In this document: one piece after another, positions 25,108 to 38,898 of the stretch
Numbering within the stretch: position 1 is the stretch's first letter
Layout of the letters: the number at the start of each line of letters is the position of its first letter
Source of the DNA: Plasmodium brasilianum
Taxonomy: Eukaryota > Apicomplexa > Aconoidasida > Haemosporida > Plasmodiidae
Assembly: GCF_023973825.1 (NCBI RefSeq)
Contig: NC_090115.1
Coordinates: 1-64,000, forward strand
Direction: 5' to 3'
Length of the DNA stretch: 64,000 nucleotides
Translations under genes and position numbers: made by a program
The notes under the pieces: generated by a model
Seen by the model: the letters and a program-made list of their open reading frames with translations, nothing else
What the model was told of the DNA's origin: nothing
The model's database searches: none

Positions 25108-27670
25108 TTAATTCGTAAAATTTATATGTGCGTCATTTTCTTTTATCCAATCTTCTAGCTCTAGCCTAAAACAGTTCTGTTCTTTATAAGCAGGAATTTC
25201 CTCATTAACTATATACTCCAAAACATCATTTTTGAATTCCGTTGTGTCTTCTAAGATTTCTGCTTTTCTATTTGAGTTTTCTAATGTAATAGATTCATTT
25301 ATGGAACTATCTAAATATGATTCGTAATTTTCTACATTTTTCTCATTTTTGCATTCTTCTAATATTGTCATAAATACAAGTATACACAATTTTGATAATA
25401 ATTTTTTTTTAATATATTTATATAATTCTTCACAACTTTTGTTATGTTCCATTTCTTCTGTATTTATTAGTGACACACTATTTTTAGTTTCTTCATTTTC
25501 ATATTCATCTAACATATTATCAAATTCATCTGTTAATCCCTTAAACCAGTCCTGTTCCAGATAGTGTTCTACAATTTTACCCATGTTTGATATCCACTGT
25601 CTCCATATATCTTTTTCTCCTTCTAAAAATGAAACTTTTTGATTTTCGTTTGAAGATTTATTTTTTAATTCTTCCATTTTTTTTACCTTAGATTTTTCTT
25701 TTTTCCATTCATTTTTCAAATTATTAAACCAATGTTCTTTTTTCAATTTTTCAGAAAGATTTCTATGCTTTTCTATCCATTTATTCCACAGAATATTTGT
25801 TTCTTCATTATCACTTCTGCATTGAATATTTTCTATTTGATAGTCATTTATCAAATTAGGATAGGATCTACCTTCCTCATTTTTGAATATTTCTAGACAT
25901 ATTGCTAAAAATTCTCCTTTATTTAATTCCCATTCTTCATTTCTGAATTCCTCGAGTACTTCCATATGTACTTCTATAATAGTTTTGGATCTTTCTTTTG
26001 TTCTCTTTAACATATTTGTATTTTTTATATTGTTATGTTCATATATTTTTAATTTTTTTATGATTTCCTCATCATCATATATTGGCTGATCTAAATGATA
26101 ATCTGATAAAAACTTGTCTTTCTTGTCAGAATGTGAAGGTAGTAGTATTCTGAGAAATTTAATTTGTCTTCTTATATTTTTCTTTTTTTTAAACTTCCCT
26201 ATTAATGCGTACTACAATACAAAAGAAATATAATTAAAAATTAATTTATTACAATAATCTAATGTTTACAATATTTTTAATACTTAATTTTATATTACTT
26301 TAATAAAAAGAGTAAATACAATAATAATTAGAAATGTTGTTAAAAATGATGATACATATGGGTTATGTGAATTTGCTACTGGACCTGCATTAACTTTATA
26401 TATATATGCAATAATTTTTTTAGTTATTACAAAAATAGGAAAGAAAGTAGAATTAATGTTACCTTGAATTTTAGAGTCTACAGGGGTAGCAGGAAGAGGT
26501 TTAGGATGTAATACTTCAGCAGATGCAGTAATAGTTCCAGTATCACTGTCTGTGTTTGATTCTTGTCCAGTTGAATGTTGTAATGAAGAACTGCCAAATA
26601 TTTTCTCTGGAGATAAAGAAAGTGTATGTGCATCTGGTTTTTGAATAAGTGAACCTTGTGTAGGGGCACCTAAAGTATCTGAATTTTCCATCGAAGTGCC
26701 TTCAGATGTTGTCTGAAGATCAGATTGATCTGAAGGCGGTTCTTCAGATGAACTATCTGGTTGTCTTTCAATTGGACTATGAGGTGGGCCGTCAGTTGAG
26801 CCTTCCACTTGTGATAGACTTTGATCTTGAGATACTGGCGAATCTTTACAATTAACTTGATCTAATTTGGATCTGCTTATTTCTTCTTGTTCTTTAGGTG
26901 CAGGTTCAGTAGGTTTCTCTGGTTTCCTATGTAGGCATTTAGGAACATTATTTAACATTCTAGAATTCAATATGTTGCATTGTTTTGTAGGAAATTGTGA
27001 TGACGAGCTTTTAAATATGCAACTTTCATGAATGAGATTTCTCTTATTCTGGAAATGTTCCTTCTTACTTACAAACCACTCGTCATATTCCTTACAATTC
27101 TGTATACACTCAGCGTTACTATTACAATCATATTTATTACCTCCTTTTTTGAATTTACTTAGTTTTTTCTCATAGGTATTATTTAATTCACAGAAATCTA
27201 ATGCATTATATTTTAATTCTAAAATATCTCGTTCTTTCTGTTCAAAAATCATAGGACAACCTCCATGTTGAGTAATCTTGTCAAATTTATGTTTAAAATA
27301 ATTCCTAAGTACCGATACCCAACGTTCTGGATTAGTATAATCTGGAGGTTCATCCTTTTTCTTAATTAGAAAATTAACCAAATCTAAGCATTCATTCCTA
27401 AATTTTGTTTTATCCCTCTCTTTCTCTAAAGAAGAAAGACGAGATAAAATTTGACTTCGAGTCTGTTTAAATTTTGGCTTGACAATATAGTGTCCTGCGT
27501 TAGAACCTAATCCACTGTAGTCCTGTATTTGAAAAAATTATTAGGAATTATATAAGCATTAATTTTTTGTGTTTTATTATCACTTATTGTATCATTAGCA
27601 AATAATTTATCAATAATTATATGCAAATTAAAAACACAGTAAATATTACTCGGGTAAAACAATTATCCAT
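25108..27670 (-). CDS. STP1: STP1 protein (subtelomeric transmembrane protein), copy B, complete
   Basis: Four exons, 27650-27670, 26463-27522, 26299-26384 and 25108-26211, encode 756 residues with the same exon plan and phases as copy A. The mini-exon reads MDNCFTR. Exon 2 carries the Cys/Trp N-terminal domain (QHGGCPM, DFCELN, NCKEYDEWF, QCNIL) and then a Pro/Ser/Gln-rich region with PHSPIERQPDSSSEEPPSD. The 86-nt exon 3 plus the start of exon 4 encode the membrane segment, about residues 370-395 (FLTTFLIIIVFTLFIK, then YALIGKF). The cytoplasmic part is Trp-rich: NKWIEKH, HWFNNLKNEW, IWRQWI, QDWFKGL. Introns are GT-AG (127, 78 and 87 nt). Intron 2 is a multiple of three and has no stop in frame, so unspliced message would still be readable. 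Likely a surface or exported antigen of the variable STP1 family. Confidence 0.9.
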
Positions 27671-30600
27671 ATTGACTCTACATGATTACTCTATTTCGTT
27701 GTAAATAACAAACTGAAAAAAAAAATACTGATTTATATCTTTCTATTTATTAATATCTTAATTTTAAACTAATAAATATTAATAGAAATTACAAAATTAT
27801 AAACTAAAGAATTTATATGTGAACTAAAAAATAATTTAATGGATTAATGTTCATTTTATTTGCTTACAATATTTTTTACCTTAAATAAATATATTACAAC
27901 TGAAGATATATTTTAATAGTATTCTTACTTTAAAGCACAGTTGAGTAATTATATTTATGTAAAATCTGTACAAACGTTATTAAAAGAAGCTGAATATCTG
28001 ACTTTAAAAAATTACATATAAGTAATAATAATAGTATATGATATAAAAGTTTTTGTGCAAAAATTATCATTAATATATGTACTATATCTTTTTTTTTTAT
28101 TATTACAGGCATATATATATAAATAATACTATCCGAATTAATATGATTGATTGATTTTATTCTTTTCTTTATTTTGAAGATAAATAATCTATAGAACAAG
28201 TTGTTATTAGCTTGTTAGTGAGATACTTTTTTATTGTGTCATGTTTGTTATTTATTTTTGATATAAATCACTATGATTTTGTTATTATTATTTTAGTGGT
28301 ATTATATATTTAGTATGATATTATAGAGAGAAGAATGAAGATTATATAAACTACATTAAATTTATACTATAGTTGTGGAAAGTACATACCACTGAAATAT
28401 ATATATAATTTTTTTTATTATATATATATATATATATATTACCTAAAAGTTAATTATTTATGGTATTTATTAGATCATTGAGTAATTTTAAATAGTGCAG
28501 ATTATTAGATATATATGTTGTTATGTATATATCTATTGCAACTTTTGAATATGATTAATTTCGGACTTAATTTTAATTATTAAAATACATATTAAGATAT
28601 ATTAATCAATAAGTATAAATTTGGCCCCTTCTTTAAAATATGAAAAATTATTAGGATATACTTATAGCAAAATTAATTATATTATACGGTTTTAAAAAAA
28701 TAATGTAATGTATAACATTTAATAAAAAAAAATAATGATACTATAACTCCATATAACTGGAATAATATGCAACATTAAGTAATATAAGAAACATTTAAAC
28801 TTTATAATTTTTATTCGGTGGTTATTCGTAGATATATCTGAATATATAAATTAAGAATATATTATTTTTTTTTTCTAATTTTTCTGTATTAGATAATTAT
28901 ATGAAATTATCTTTTTATCGCTATACATACATATTTATTTAGAAATAAAAATAAAAGAGTTTATGTACAATATTATTATAACATTTTAAGAAATGAACTT
29001 GTGAATATAATAGAAGAACAACTTAAATGTATTACTAACAGCAAAGGTTATTAGGTTATAATGTAGGTATATTATTTCTGATTTTAATGCTTCATTTGAA
29101 AAAATTACATAAGCGATAGTAAATGGTGAGAAAAAAAAAAACAAAAAAAAAATATATATATATATTAAGAAATTTTTGTAAATAATTGCTTGACATAAAT
29201 CATTATGTTATTGTAGTTATATTTAAACGAATTACACTTAAAATATTTAGGCTTCACATATTTTTATACAATTATTTTGTTTTTTGATCGTCGCTTTCAT
29301 TTTATGTTAATTCCATATAATACTGTCCGATTGTTTTAAACGTATTTTGCTTAAAAATAATACACTGGAGAATGTACGTAAAAATAATTTATTATGTTCT
29401 GTAATTTTTTTTACTTAAATAGTTGTATTTGAATATATAATATGTATATATATATGGTACACAATATATATAATATTCTTATATTAGTTCGTGAATATGT
29501 GGAAATATAAGGGGAAATATTTTTTTCTCAAGTATCGGAAGGCATACGATAGGAACTATGTAAAATTAATTTTCAAATATTTATATAACAATATTTATTT
29601 TATTATTATTATTATATTTTTTTATTTTTTTACTATATTGGAAATAAAAAAAACATTTCCTTATCTTTGTTGATGTATTTTACATTATTTTTTTTAAATA
29701 TGATTAAAACTATTTTATAATACTGCATCTTATACGTAAAATTTAATTTAAAGTAATTCAAAAATAATAACAATTCAAAATTTTGTATATTTCTTCATAG
29801 CATTATGAATATATAATTCATATATTTAAAAAAAAATATTTAACAATAAAATTGCTATGTTTAACACGTAAAATGTTAAAATAAAATGGACTAATATAAT
29901 TGCTGTATGTATATACGTATAAAAATGCAGAATACATATGATAATATACATAAAAGTAATCTTTCTTAGAATTATTTAATACTTTAAATAACATATAAAA
30001 TTTTTTTTTTTATTTAATATACAATATGTACATAATGTAAAAACTGGGCTAAAAAATATTATAAAAAGGCACTTATGTATTTAAATTTACATTTCATTTT
30101 ATATCGTACTACAATTTATAATTATAGATATGCTCTAAGAGTTCATGAAATTTTAAATTATAATAAGTACGGATATATTATAAAAAAAAAATTTTTTATG
30201 GTAAAATATATTTTAATTTGTCGTGTATTCTTTTAGTCATATAAATAAATGTAAAGTCTCGTCATACTATACGGTATTTTTTTTTTATATGTCATATCAA
30301 GAATAATGCAATAAATTATTTTTACTCTCATTATCTTAATATAAAATATGTGACACTAATGTTAATTTTTAATCAATGTCATTTTACTCTTTATGATTAT
30401 TTATTAAGCTTCTATGTATAATTTACATAATATTATATTGTACTTTTTGAGTATTGATATATTAGAAATTGTTACATAATGTTTCACATACTTTATAATT
30501 TAATTATCATAGTATGAAAATTATAATTTATGTGTTAATTTAACATTAGTATATCATATATCTTTATTATAACCAGTTTTTATCATATACAGTGAAAAAT

Positions 30601-32696
30601 TTTTTATTCCAATACAACTAGTGATAAAGTCATGAGCATTTCATTATATAATTGTCCTTATATATGTATTAAATGGACGAATTTTTCACAATAAATATTA
30701 CATATATCTTAACTATGTTATTCTTAGTAATAATATTAATACTGGTAATGTAATCGATATTAGGGTTCTTTTATATCTTCTCTATTTCTTTTTCATAACA
30801 TGTAAATTTGAATTAAATAATTATCGTTTAATTTCATATGTTTTTATATTTTTATCTAACCAAGCTCATTTGGTCTGTTATTTTTATATGAACTTTTTTT
30901 TCTTCTGGAATAATTCTCACATGTATATTATTACTTTTGCTGTATTATTACTGAAAAACTTTATTCTAACATTTTTTCTTTTTCAATATTTTTTTAAAAC
31001 ATCCTTCAATTAACCCGTTAAGGACTTTAATTTATAAGCATAAATATATCCATTATTGGGAACTTGTAAATTATAAATTTGTGCATTATGATATTCTATA
31101 TAATACCTAATTTTTCCTTAATATGTTTAATCATTTTAAGAAGTATTTGTTCGTCTTTGATCATTTTGAGCACTTTTGCATTTGAACTTATTTTTATTTT
31201 TTCTTATTAAAGGAAAACACATAGCATAAAATAGAGCTAATAAATATGATGAAACTTACATAAATGCAGATACAACACTTATACGACAACAATTTCTCAT
31301 TAAAATATATCAAGGGTATTATAGAAGAACAGCCACATTTTCAAGTAGCATAATTTATTGTGTTATTAAAAAAAAATGAATACGAAAGCAATTGCAGGAA
31401 TTTTTAATATAATTATTGGAAATATAGAAACAAATCGAGATCCAATAACATAACAAGGTGCATCTTCTTGTGATAGTGAATACTGGACTGATGACTTTTT
31501 GGAACTTAATATAATTATGTTTTAGTAGCTTCATATAAGTTCATTATCATATTTTAAGAATGGTATACATTTAATTTAATCATATGATTTTTAGTAATAA
31601 CATGCTCATAAATGAAGTTTTCCAAATGCGTAAAATAATTATTGCATTTTGTGAAGGACACCTATTTATATAACTATTATATAGTGCATAACAATTTTTT
31701 TAGCGTATATATAAGAACATAGTGTTATAACTGTAATATGAGAACGTGCCATTTATAACAAAGAAAATAAGTTATTATAAGTTTATGTATTGCGTTCTTG
31801 ATAAAGTTTTTAAATTTTTATAGTTTAACTTGGAGGAAAGCATATGTATATACGTATGAGAATGGAATCTCCATTTATTTTATATACTTCTAGAGTTATG
31901 TAAATATGTAATATACATAATTTAAATCTATAATGAATATTTTTAAGTAAAAAAATCAGGTCAAAAGGTAAAAACTATGTGTTCTTTACGTGTAAACAAA
32001 TATGTGAAGTAGAGACTTCTAAAAATATAATATGAGTAGGAACTAAATGATTCCTTATAAGTAATGAAATTAATATATTTTAAAAAAATTCAGTAAAACT
32101 GTAAATTTGAATGATAGTTCTTTATCTGCATTAATAATATTGTCAAGTCTAATAAAAAGCAATAAGATAATATTATATAAGTAGGCCTGAAATTGTAAGA
32201 TAATAAAAGCACATACAATATAGTATTAATAAATGTTGATAACAACATTTTGTTTATATTTATCAAAATAGTACTGATCTTTAAATAATGCCTAAAATAT
32301 GTTTCTATAAGTAAAATACAAAAAGAATAATTTATTTTATGAAAGCAAATAATAAAATTTATTTTAAGTGCATGAATAGTATTTTCTTATTATAAATATA
32401 AATAATAAAAATATGAATATTTTTGTTATATATGCAAATATAAAATAGACAAACAAACAAAAAAAATTGTTAAGAACTGCATTTTCTTATAAAAATTTCA
32501 AAAGTTGATTAATTGTATAAGAATGAAAACAAAAGATCCTATATTTATAGGGAAATATAAAATTATACCAGAAAAATTTTTAAAAATAAAAAATAAATTA
32601 AAGCAAAACTGAAATATCACATATATATATATTATGAATTTATATATTCATACTATTAAGCACTCATATAATTTTACAAGTATTCAAGTTCATAAA
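27671..32696. other. Long gene-poor A+T-rich stretch
   Basis: No intact gene in about 5 kb. On the minus strand near 31090-31520 there is a decayed, coding-like stretch. One frame reads APCYVIGSRFVSIFPIII and then IPAIAFVFIF; a later one contains YVSFIIFISSILCYVFSF. It looks like a relic of a membrane-spanning C-terminus, but the family cannot be named. Frames at 27930-28199 and 29491-29673 look like chance. Confidence 0.45.
28420..28439. repeat. AT dinucleotide microsatellite
   Basis: Twenty bases of uninterrupted alternating AT in gene-free DNA. Confidence 0.9.
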
Positions 32697-33782
32697 TTAA
32701 ATATATTTTATTGCTGCAGAATCTTTTTTATCAACATCAATAACTTCATTTTCTTCATTATCAGAATTTTTTTTTACTAAAAAAAAAAAGGCTTTTTTTT
32801 TTCTTTATTCGGTTCAAAACAAATATATTTTAATTGTTGATTCTTGGCATCTGCAGCTTTATCATTTTTAATACGTTTTATTTGTAAATAAAATAAAATT
32901 CCTTTAAAGTGGCTATCGCAAGAGATATAATTGGATGTATTAGGTATTTCTATCTTTATCCTAAATTGTACACAAATGATATCGATAATGACAAAATTGC
33001 AGAAATAAAGATAAAATGTTTAAAAAAAAGGCTCACCAGTCATTTAATAGTTCTTTTTTCTTAATCATGGTACTGGTTAAAAAAATAAGGTTTTAATAAC
33101 TTTATTAGATATTCTTTATATATTTTTTTTTTTTTTTTTAAATTATACTACAGATAAAAGATTTAATGGAAAAATTGTATATATTAAGTTGAAACATCAT
33201 CTCTTCCATATCTTCAACATTAGATAAAATATTTAATGATTTATATTTTTTATCATTTCATTACCTACATAATCTGATTTTTCACAATTATCAATAAATT
33301 CTGGTGTACTACCTGTTTTTTTAGACTTGCGCTATGATCAAATTTGTTAGATTTTTCATATTTGTTGTCATTTTTTAATGCATGTAAACGTTGTGATAAA
33401 TTATTTTCACCTTTTTTAATTTTATTTTTTATTTTTATATCGGTTCTTACTGGTTTTGAATATTATAGTTCTATATCTATCCTCAATAATTGTTTGCTAG
33501 TACTAACATTTAATAAAGTATTATTCTCTTTCTGATATTCCATAATTATCTAGAGGTATTGAACTAAAAATTTAGATAAGAATTCATTAATAATGAAATA
33601 CATATTTATTCACGTATTAATGAATGTTCAAATTAAAATGAAAATATAATGAGATAACTGCTAAAGGGTATGTACTATTCATAAATTTTATTTTTATATT
33701 ATAGCTCATAATAATATTTCAAGCTATGTATTAAAAGGAAAAGTAATAAATTTAATAAAAAAACAACTCTTTTTTGTCTCAC
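32697..33782 (-). pseudogene. Plasmodium exported protein pseudogene, unknown function
   Basis: The exon 1 relic is 33705-33782. It reads as a signal sequence (RQKRVVFLLNLLLFLLIHS, ending KYYYE) but begins with GTG instead of ATG. Where the donor GT is expected after GAG, the sequence is CT (GAGCTATAAT). Exon 2 starts at 33560 after a TTTTTAG acceptor with IPLDNYGISERE. It then hits TAA and continues one frame over as NTLLNVSTSKQLLRIDIEL. The PEXEL-like position is degenerate. Downstream blocks in shifting frames include KKGENNLSQRLHALKNDNK, NVEDMEEMMFQL, a hydrophobic block, and IKRIKNDKAADAKNQQLKYI near 32836-32895. At least one frameshift and several stops are present, besides the start and donor lesions. 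The layout is that of the exported-protein class. Confidence 0.7.
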
Positions 33783-36240
33783 ATAGAGAATATATTTATT
33801 CGAAGTTCTTTTATATTCAATATAGAGTAAAAAATTTTGTTGTATATGTAACTTTTTTAATAATAATAAATAGAAATTGGAATATTATATTTTTTCGCAT
33901 TTTTTTCTCTCTAAAATATAAATTTATTTTATCTCTTTTATTTGAATATAATTACATTTAATGTATGCTAGTTTAAAAGAAGAAAACCAAAAAAAAAACA
34001 TAAATGTTTTAGTAAATATTATGTATGAACATATTTAAAGAACTTTACTAATTAAAATAAATTAAATTGAATAAAATCTAGTAAGCATTAAAAAAGTAAT
34101 ATTAATGAATAATTTTAAATGTAGCAAGCAAATTTATACATAAAATTGTTTCAAGTATGCTATATATTTGTATTTAATATATATACATCACTCAAACCTG
34201 TGTAATTGAATATAACTAGGAAAAATAAAAAATAATTTATGTTAATATGACTATAATGTTGGATAAAATTTAAAAAAAATAAAGTTCTTTTTTATTATAC
34301 ATATATTATTTTATAGAAAAGTAGTATTTTAAAATATGTAGCTAACAATAAAGTAAAGAAAACATTTAAAAATAAATTTTTGCAAATCCTTATATGGTTG
34401 TTAACGTTTTTCCCATGATAGAAACAAAAACAAGAAAATATAATAGAACAGAATAATATAACTAACTTATACTCATAAAAATATCTGATCAAAATAATAA
34501 TAATAAAGCTTCAAAGTAAAAAAAAATTAAAAATATAGTGAATAAAACGACCATCTATTTAATTTATGTTTGCGTATTTTTATGTTATGTTTACTAATAA
34601 TTGATGTTATATTTTTATCAATAATTTAAAAAGGTGTAGTTACTCATTTTTTATTAAGTTTAACTTTTATATGTATATACTTAAAAATTCATAAATTCGA
34701 GTGTTATAATAAGGAATAATATTAAAACTAAGAAATATAATATATATGAGCTATATATTATCATTTTCCTTGTTAATGCAATAAGAGAAAATGTAAATAA
34801 ATAATTAAATTAAATAAAATCGACATAATGGAATAAGGAATTTTTATGTTTTCCTATTATGTTATAAAGAAGTAGAGATTATTTTTTATAATAAAAAAAA
34901 AAATTAAAATTAAATTAATAAACATAAGGCAATTGAAATTCTTACCCTGTGTTGTAATATTGTATATTATTAAATTTATTAGAAAAGTAAAAAAGATTTT
35001 ACAATTTTTTTCAAATATATTATTAACTATTGCACTTTTGTATATTATTAATTAAAATGCTAACAATAAATTATCAGATGTTTTACTAAAAATATAGAAG
35101 TAGAAATAGTATTAATTTTATATATGAAGTAGGTCAGAAACGTTTATTAAAAATCTTTTTTAATTTTACAAATTTTAAGGCTCATGGTGTATAGATCATA
35201 TAATGAGTAATTTAACAAATGTATTTTTTTTATTTTTTTTATGAAAATTGTATGTAGAAGGAATAGTACCAAATATTTCTTATAATTATGCAGCATATAT
35301 TTTAAATATACTAATGTTATAATTTTTGTTATAAACGAATACAACATTATGGAATAATTGTTAAAAGATAATTATATTTTGATAGTTTGGCCTTTTTGTT
35401 ATTCGAAACGAAGATTTGATAAACAGTTTATAATTTCATAAAATTATTTCCATTTTTTCTTGTAGCTTAAAAGAAAAGTAGTGTTATATAAATAACATTA
35501 GTGAAAATAATAAAAATAGAAATTAAACAAAACAACAACAAAAAAAAAAATAGTATATTATTTATTTCTATTGAGAAAAATTAAAAATATTATTCTTATG
35601 TAGTATAGTTAACTAGTAAACACCTTGAATTAGTAGTTTATACCTTGTTTATTTATTGAAAAAGGATATATTAATTAAATATAAATTTAGCTATTTTGTT
35701 AAATGTTGTATATGATAAGAATTCACGTAGAACATGGGTTATTTTGAATATTTATATTAAAATAACAATATACCATTTAAATGATTCTCAAAAAATAATA
35801 TTTTTCATAAAAATAAAAATTTTATTTGAAATATTTATTAATAATGCACAACAATGAAATATTTTAAACAGTTCTATGATCCGATGTAAAATTAAATTTA
35901 AAAATTTATTTTTATGTATTGTATTTCTTTATTATGATTATTTTATTATTTTGTTATTCGTTTTTTTCTTTTTATTAAGTGCATTCTATATTTTATATTA
36001 TGCGCTTATTGCATAATTATGAAGTAAATATTAAATATAATTTGTAAATTAAAGATAAAAATGAAAGAATATAATACGATTTAGTTATTAGTACAAGAAA
36101 AGCATTTGGACAAAAAATTCGTTGCATATTTAATAAGGATTTATTTTGAAAGTAGGTGCGTTAAATAAAGACAAAATAAATAAAAAAAAAAAAGAAATAT
36201 AAAGAATATGCATGTATGTAGCAATGTTTAGAATAAATTA
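33783..36240. other. Intergenic A+T-rich stretch
   Basis: No supported gene. Frames at 34295-34492 and 35147-35347 on the minus strand are short, hydrophobic and without family motifs, and are regarded as chance. Confidence 0.55.
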
Positions 36241-37200
36241 ACAAAGAGAAAAAAATTTGACATACTGATATATATGAAACTACCCCGTATAATGTGATAA
36301 TATTTTAATATATTCAAATAAGTAATATTTCAGTAAAAGAAATAATGCACAGATATATGTACGACATCATTAAAACTAAAGATGTGTTAGTGCCTGATGG
36401 AAGAACTATTAGACTTTAATTACAAGAAATTATAAGATGCCAAATATAATATAAGCCATGAATAGAACAAAAAATATGTTAAAACATAAGTATGATGTAA
36501 ATTAAAAGAACAAAAATATATAAATGAACATTTGTAGCATAAATAGACGCTAATAGGCATGTACTGGAAGAAATATTAAAGAATTATTGAATATTCAAAT
36601 AGTAAGGAAAAATGGGTTTATATTGAAACAAAGGATAAATAAATAAAAGTTAAATTTTTAGAATAGTAAATGAAATATGCTTCTAGAAAAAAAAAGAACC
36701 TTAGGAAAAATTTTCATAAATTTTTTTAAATGGTAATTTACATTTAAAGGTAGTTTCATTATCATGGTTGCCAGAAGAGCAATATAATGGGTTTGACTTT
36801 ATACTTAAAAGATGAAGTGAAAAATAAAATAGTAAAATGAAAAAATGTTAAGATTTTAAATAATGAAAATGAGCGTTATAAAAAAAAAATTAATAATATA
36901 AATTAAGATATATGTATAGATAACTGCGTAGTAGAAGCGTAATTCACGATTACTCACAAATTATTTGATGATGAAAAATATCATTTATGATAATTTTGTG
37001 CACCAAATTATAAAAAAACTTAACGTAAAAATAAATTATTAAATATTAGTAATATCATTTGAAGGAAATTGATAATGAATTTTCAATAGACCAATAATAT
37101 GTAGAATGATAAATGATATATGTTTATATAAAGAAAAAAAAAAGTTTAAGTAAATTGAATATTCCTAAATATTTTAAGGTAAAGAACACTTAATTCTTGA
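36241..37200 (+). pseudogene. Unidentified heavily decayed coding remnant
   Basis: Compared with its surroundings, this kilobase is enriched on the plus strand in codon-like segments. Examples are VKEIMHRYMYDIIKTKDVLV followed by PDGRTIRL, then SKEKWVYIETKDK, VSLSWLPEEQYNGFDFILKR, ILNNENERYKKKINN and THKLFDDEKYH. They are separated by frequent TAA/TAG stops and lie in more than one frame. That is what an old pseudogene of a fairly large protein looks like. I do not recognise the family and propose no function. Confidence 0.4.
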
Positions 37201-38898
37201 GGAAGGTTTTATTACTTTGAATGTACATTAATTTATTATATATTTTATAATGTATTATTATATAAGGTTTTATATTAATTATTAAAATTTTTTAAGGATT
37301 ATTTTTATATAAATTAACTTAGTGAATTATCCAAAATACGAGAGTGTCAAATAATGAAACTTGAAAAGTGCACTAAGTAATAATTTTCCTAAATGTAATA
37401 TTAAGTTACATATATGCATATCTATGAAGCAGTGCATTAATTACATTATGATAATTCCTATTTTATTACTTTTGTAATTAAAATGTTGTATCTTAGGCGT
37501 AGTAATTTTTTTCCCTTTCTTATTTTTATTTATTTTTTTTGTTGTAAATTTTATGCAGTTTTTCATACATTATTACAACAAAGTTTTGTGCATCTGATAA
37601 TTTTAAATTATTAATCTCATTATATTGTAAACACAAAAAATAGTAATATCAGGATAGATAATATTATTTTTGCTAAGTGTATTTTTTATATAATCTTTTT
37701 AATTTAAGTTAATTTCGAATTTTTGTTTTTTTTAAATATGTTATTCATAGTAAATATTTATAAAATAATAAAGAATTAAATATAAAATAGTTCAAGATTT
37801 TTCATCTTAATAAGTAACTAGTAAATCATTTTCATGAAACTTATAATTAAACTAATGTATTTATCTACGTAAATATTCTATATATAATTTTTAGATGTAA
37901 ATATATATGGATAGAGATATTCTTGAAATTTTTCATAATACATGCAATGGTTATTAGTGTATCTTAATTTTAATTTTAAAGCTTATCTGTTTTTATATTA
38001 ATAAATGTAAACATTAATACAATTATGTGCTTGAGATATGAGGAAAGAATTATTTTATGAATTAATAAATGTAGTATTTATAAATTTTATAATGCATTCC
38101 AATGCATGAACAATAAATAATACTATAAATTTATGATGCAGAAATAGAATGCTAATGTTGATCGGATTTTTTCAAATATAGAAATTTTCATAAATTATGT
38201 AATATCATAAAAATAATATTTACAACAATATATTTATTTTATTCACAAATTTGTGTTAATTTATTCATTATTGAATATCTTATAATTTGCTCAGTGGACA
38301 TATTTATTTTATAGATATTAACTCTTGTTTCATTTTCATAATTAGTAGCATTAAGCTATAAGAACAAATGTTTATAAAATACATTGTGTATATATTAGAT
38401 CTATTAATAAGAAAAAACTATTGACATTCATAACTACACTCTTAATACATGGTAGCATATATTATATACATTCTCTATATTCTATATGAATTCAATATTT
38501 CGAAATATTAGGAAATTATGTATCTTTTTTTTTTTTTTTTTGAAAATTATGAATTAAAAAATTATTTTATTATATAAGTGTATCATATAATTATTTTATA
38601 TATTTTTAATGTTTATTAATAATTGAATTTACATTATTTTAATGAAAGTTATTTTTTTTTTAAATAATTTTAAAGGAAAGATTTGATGTATTATATTTTT
38701 TTAAGTTACATCATTTCTGATATAAGAGATATTATAGTTATATATATTTTATTTGGTTTTTTTGAAAAAACAAAAAATTATAAAAAAACTAAATAAATAA
38801 ACATAGTATCCTTTATTACTAAAAGAATGTTATATAATTATTACTTTTTCATTTCTGAATTTATTATAATATTAAAAACCTAACCAGTAGAACAAAAA
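37201..38898. other. 5' flank of the plus-strand fam-l gene and intergenic DNA
   Basis: No gene seen. The last 450 bp contain the fam-l-type upstream element listed separately. A poly-T run of about 18 nt lies near 38524-38541. Confidence 0.55.
38455..38520 (+). promoter_or_regulatory. Conserved upstream element, fam-l type
   Basis: Read on the minus strand, this block gives CCTAATATTTCGAAATATTG followed by AATATAGAGAATGTATA. Blocks of the same kind stand 370-430 bp before the fam-l starts at 43.5, 47.0, 54.0 and 60.9 kb. It lies 380-445 bp before the ATG at 38899. Its fixed distance and its position outside the coding region suggest promoter function (inference). Confidence 0.5.

Noticed and set aside
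30755..30775. TTAGGGTT-like string suggesting telomere repeat
   Set aside because: A single occurrence, not a tandem array; no telomere is present.
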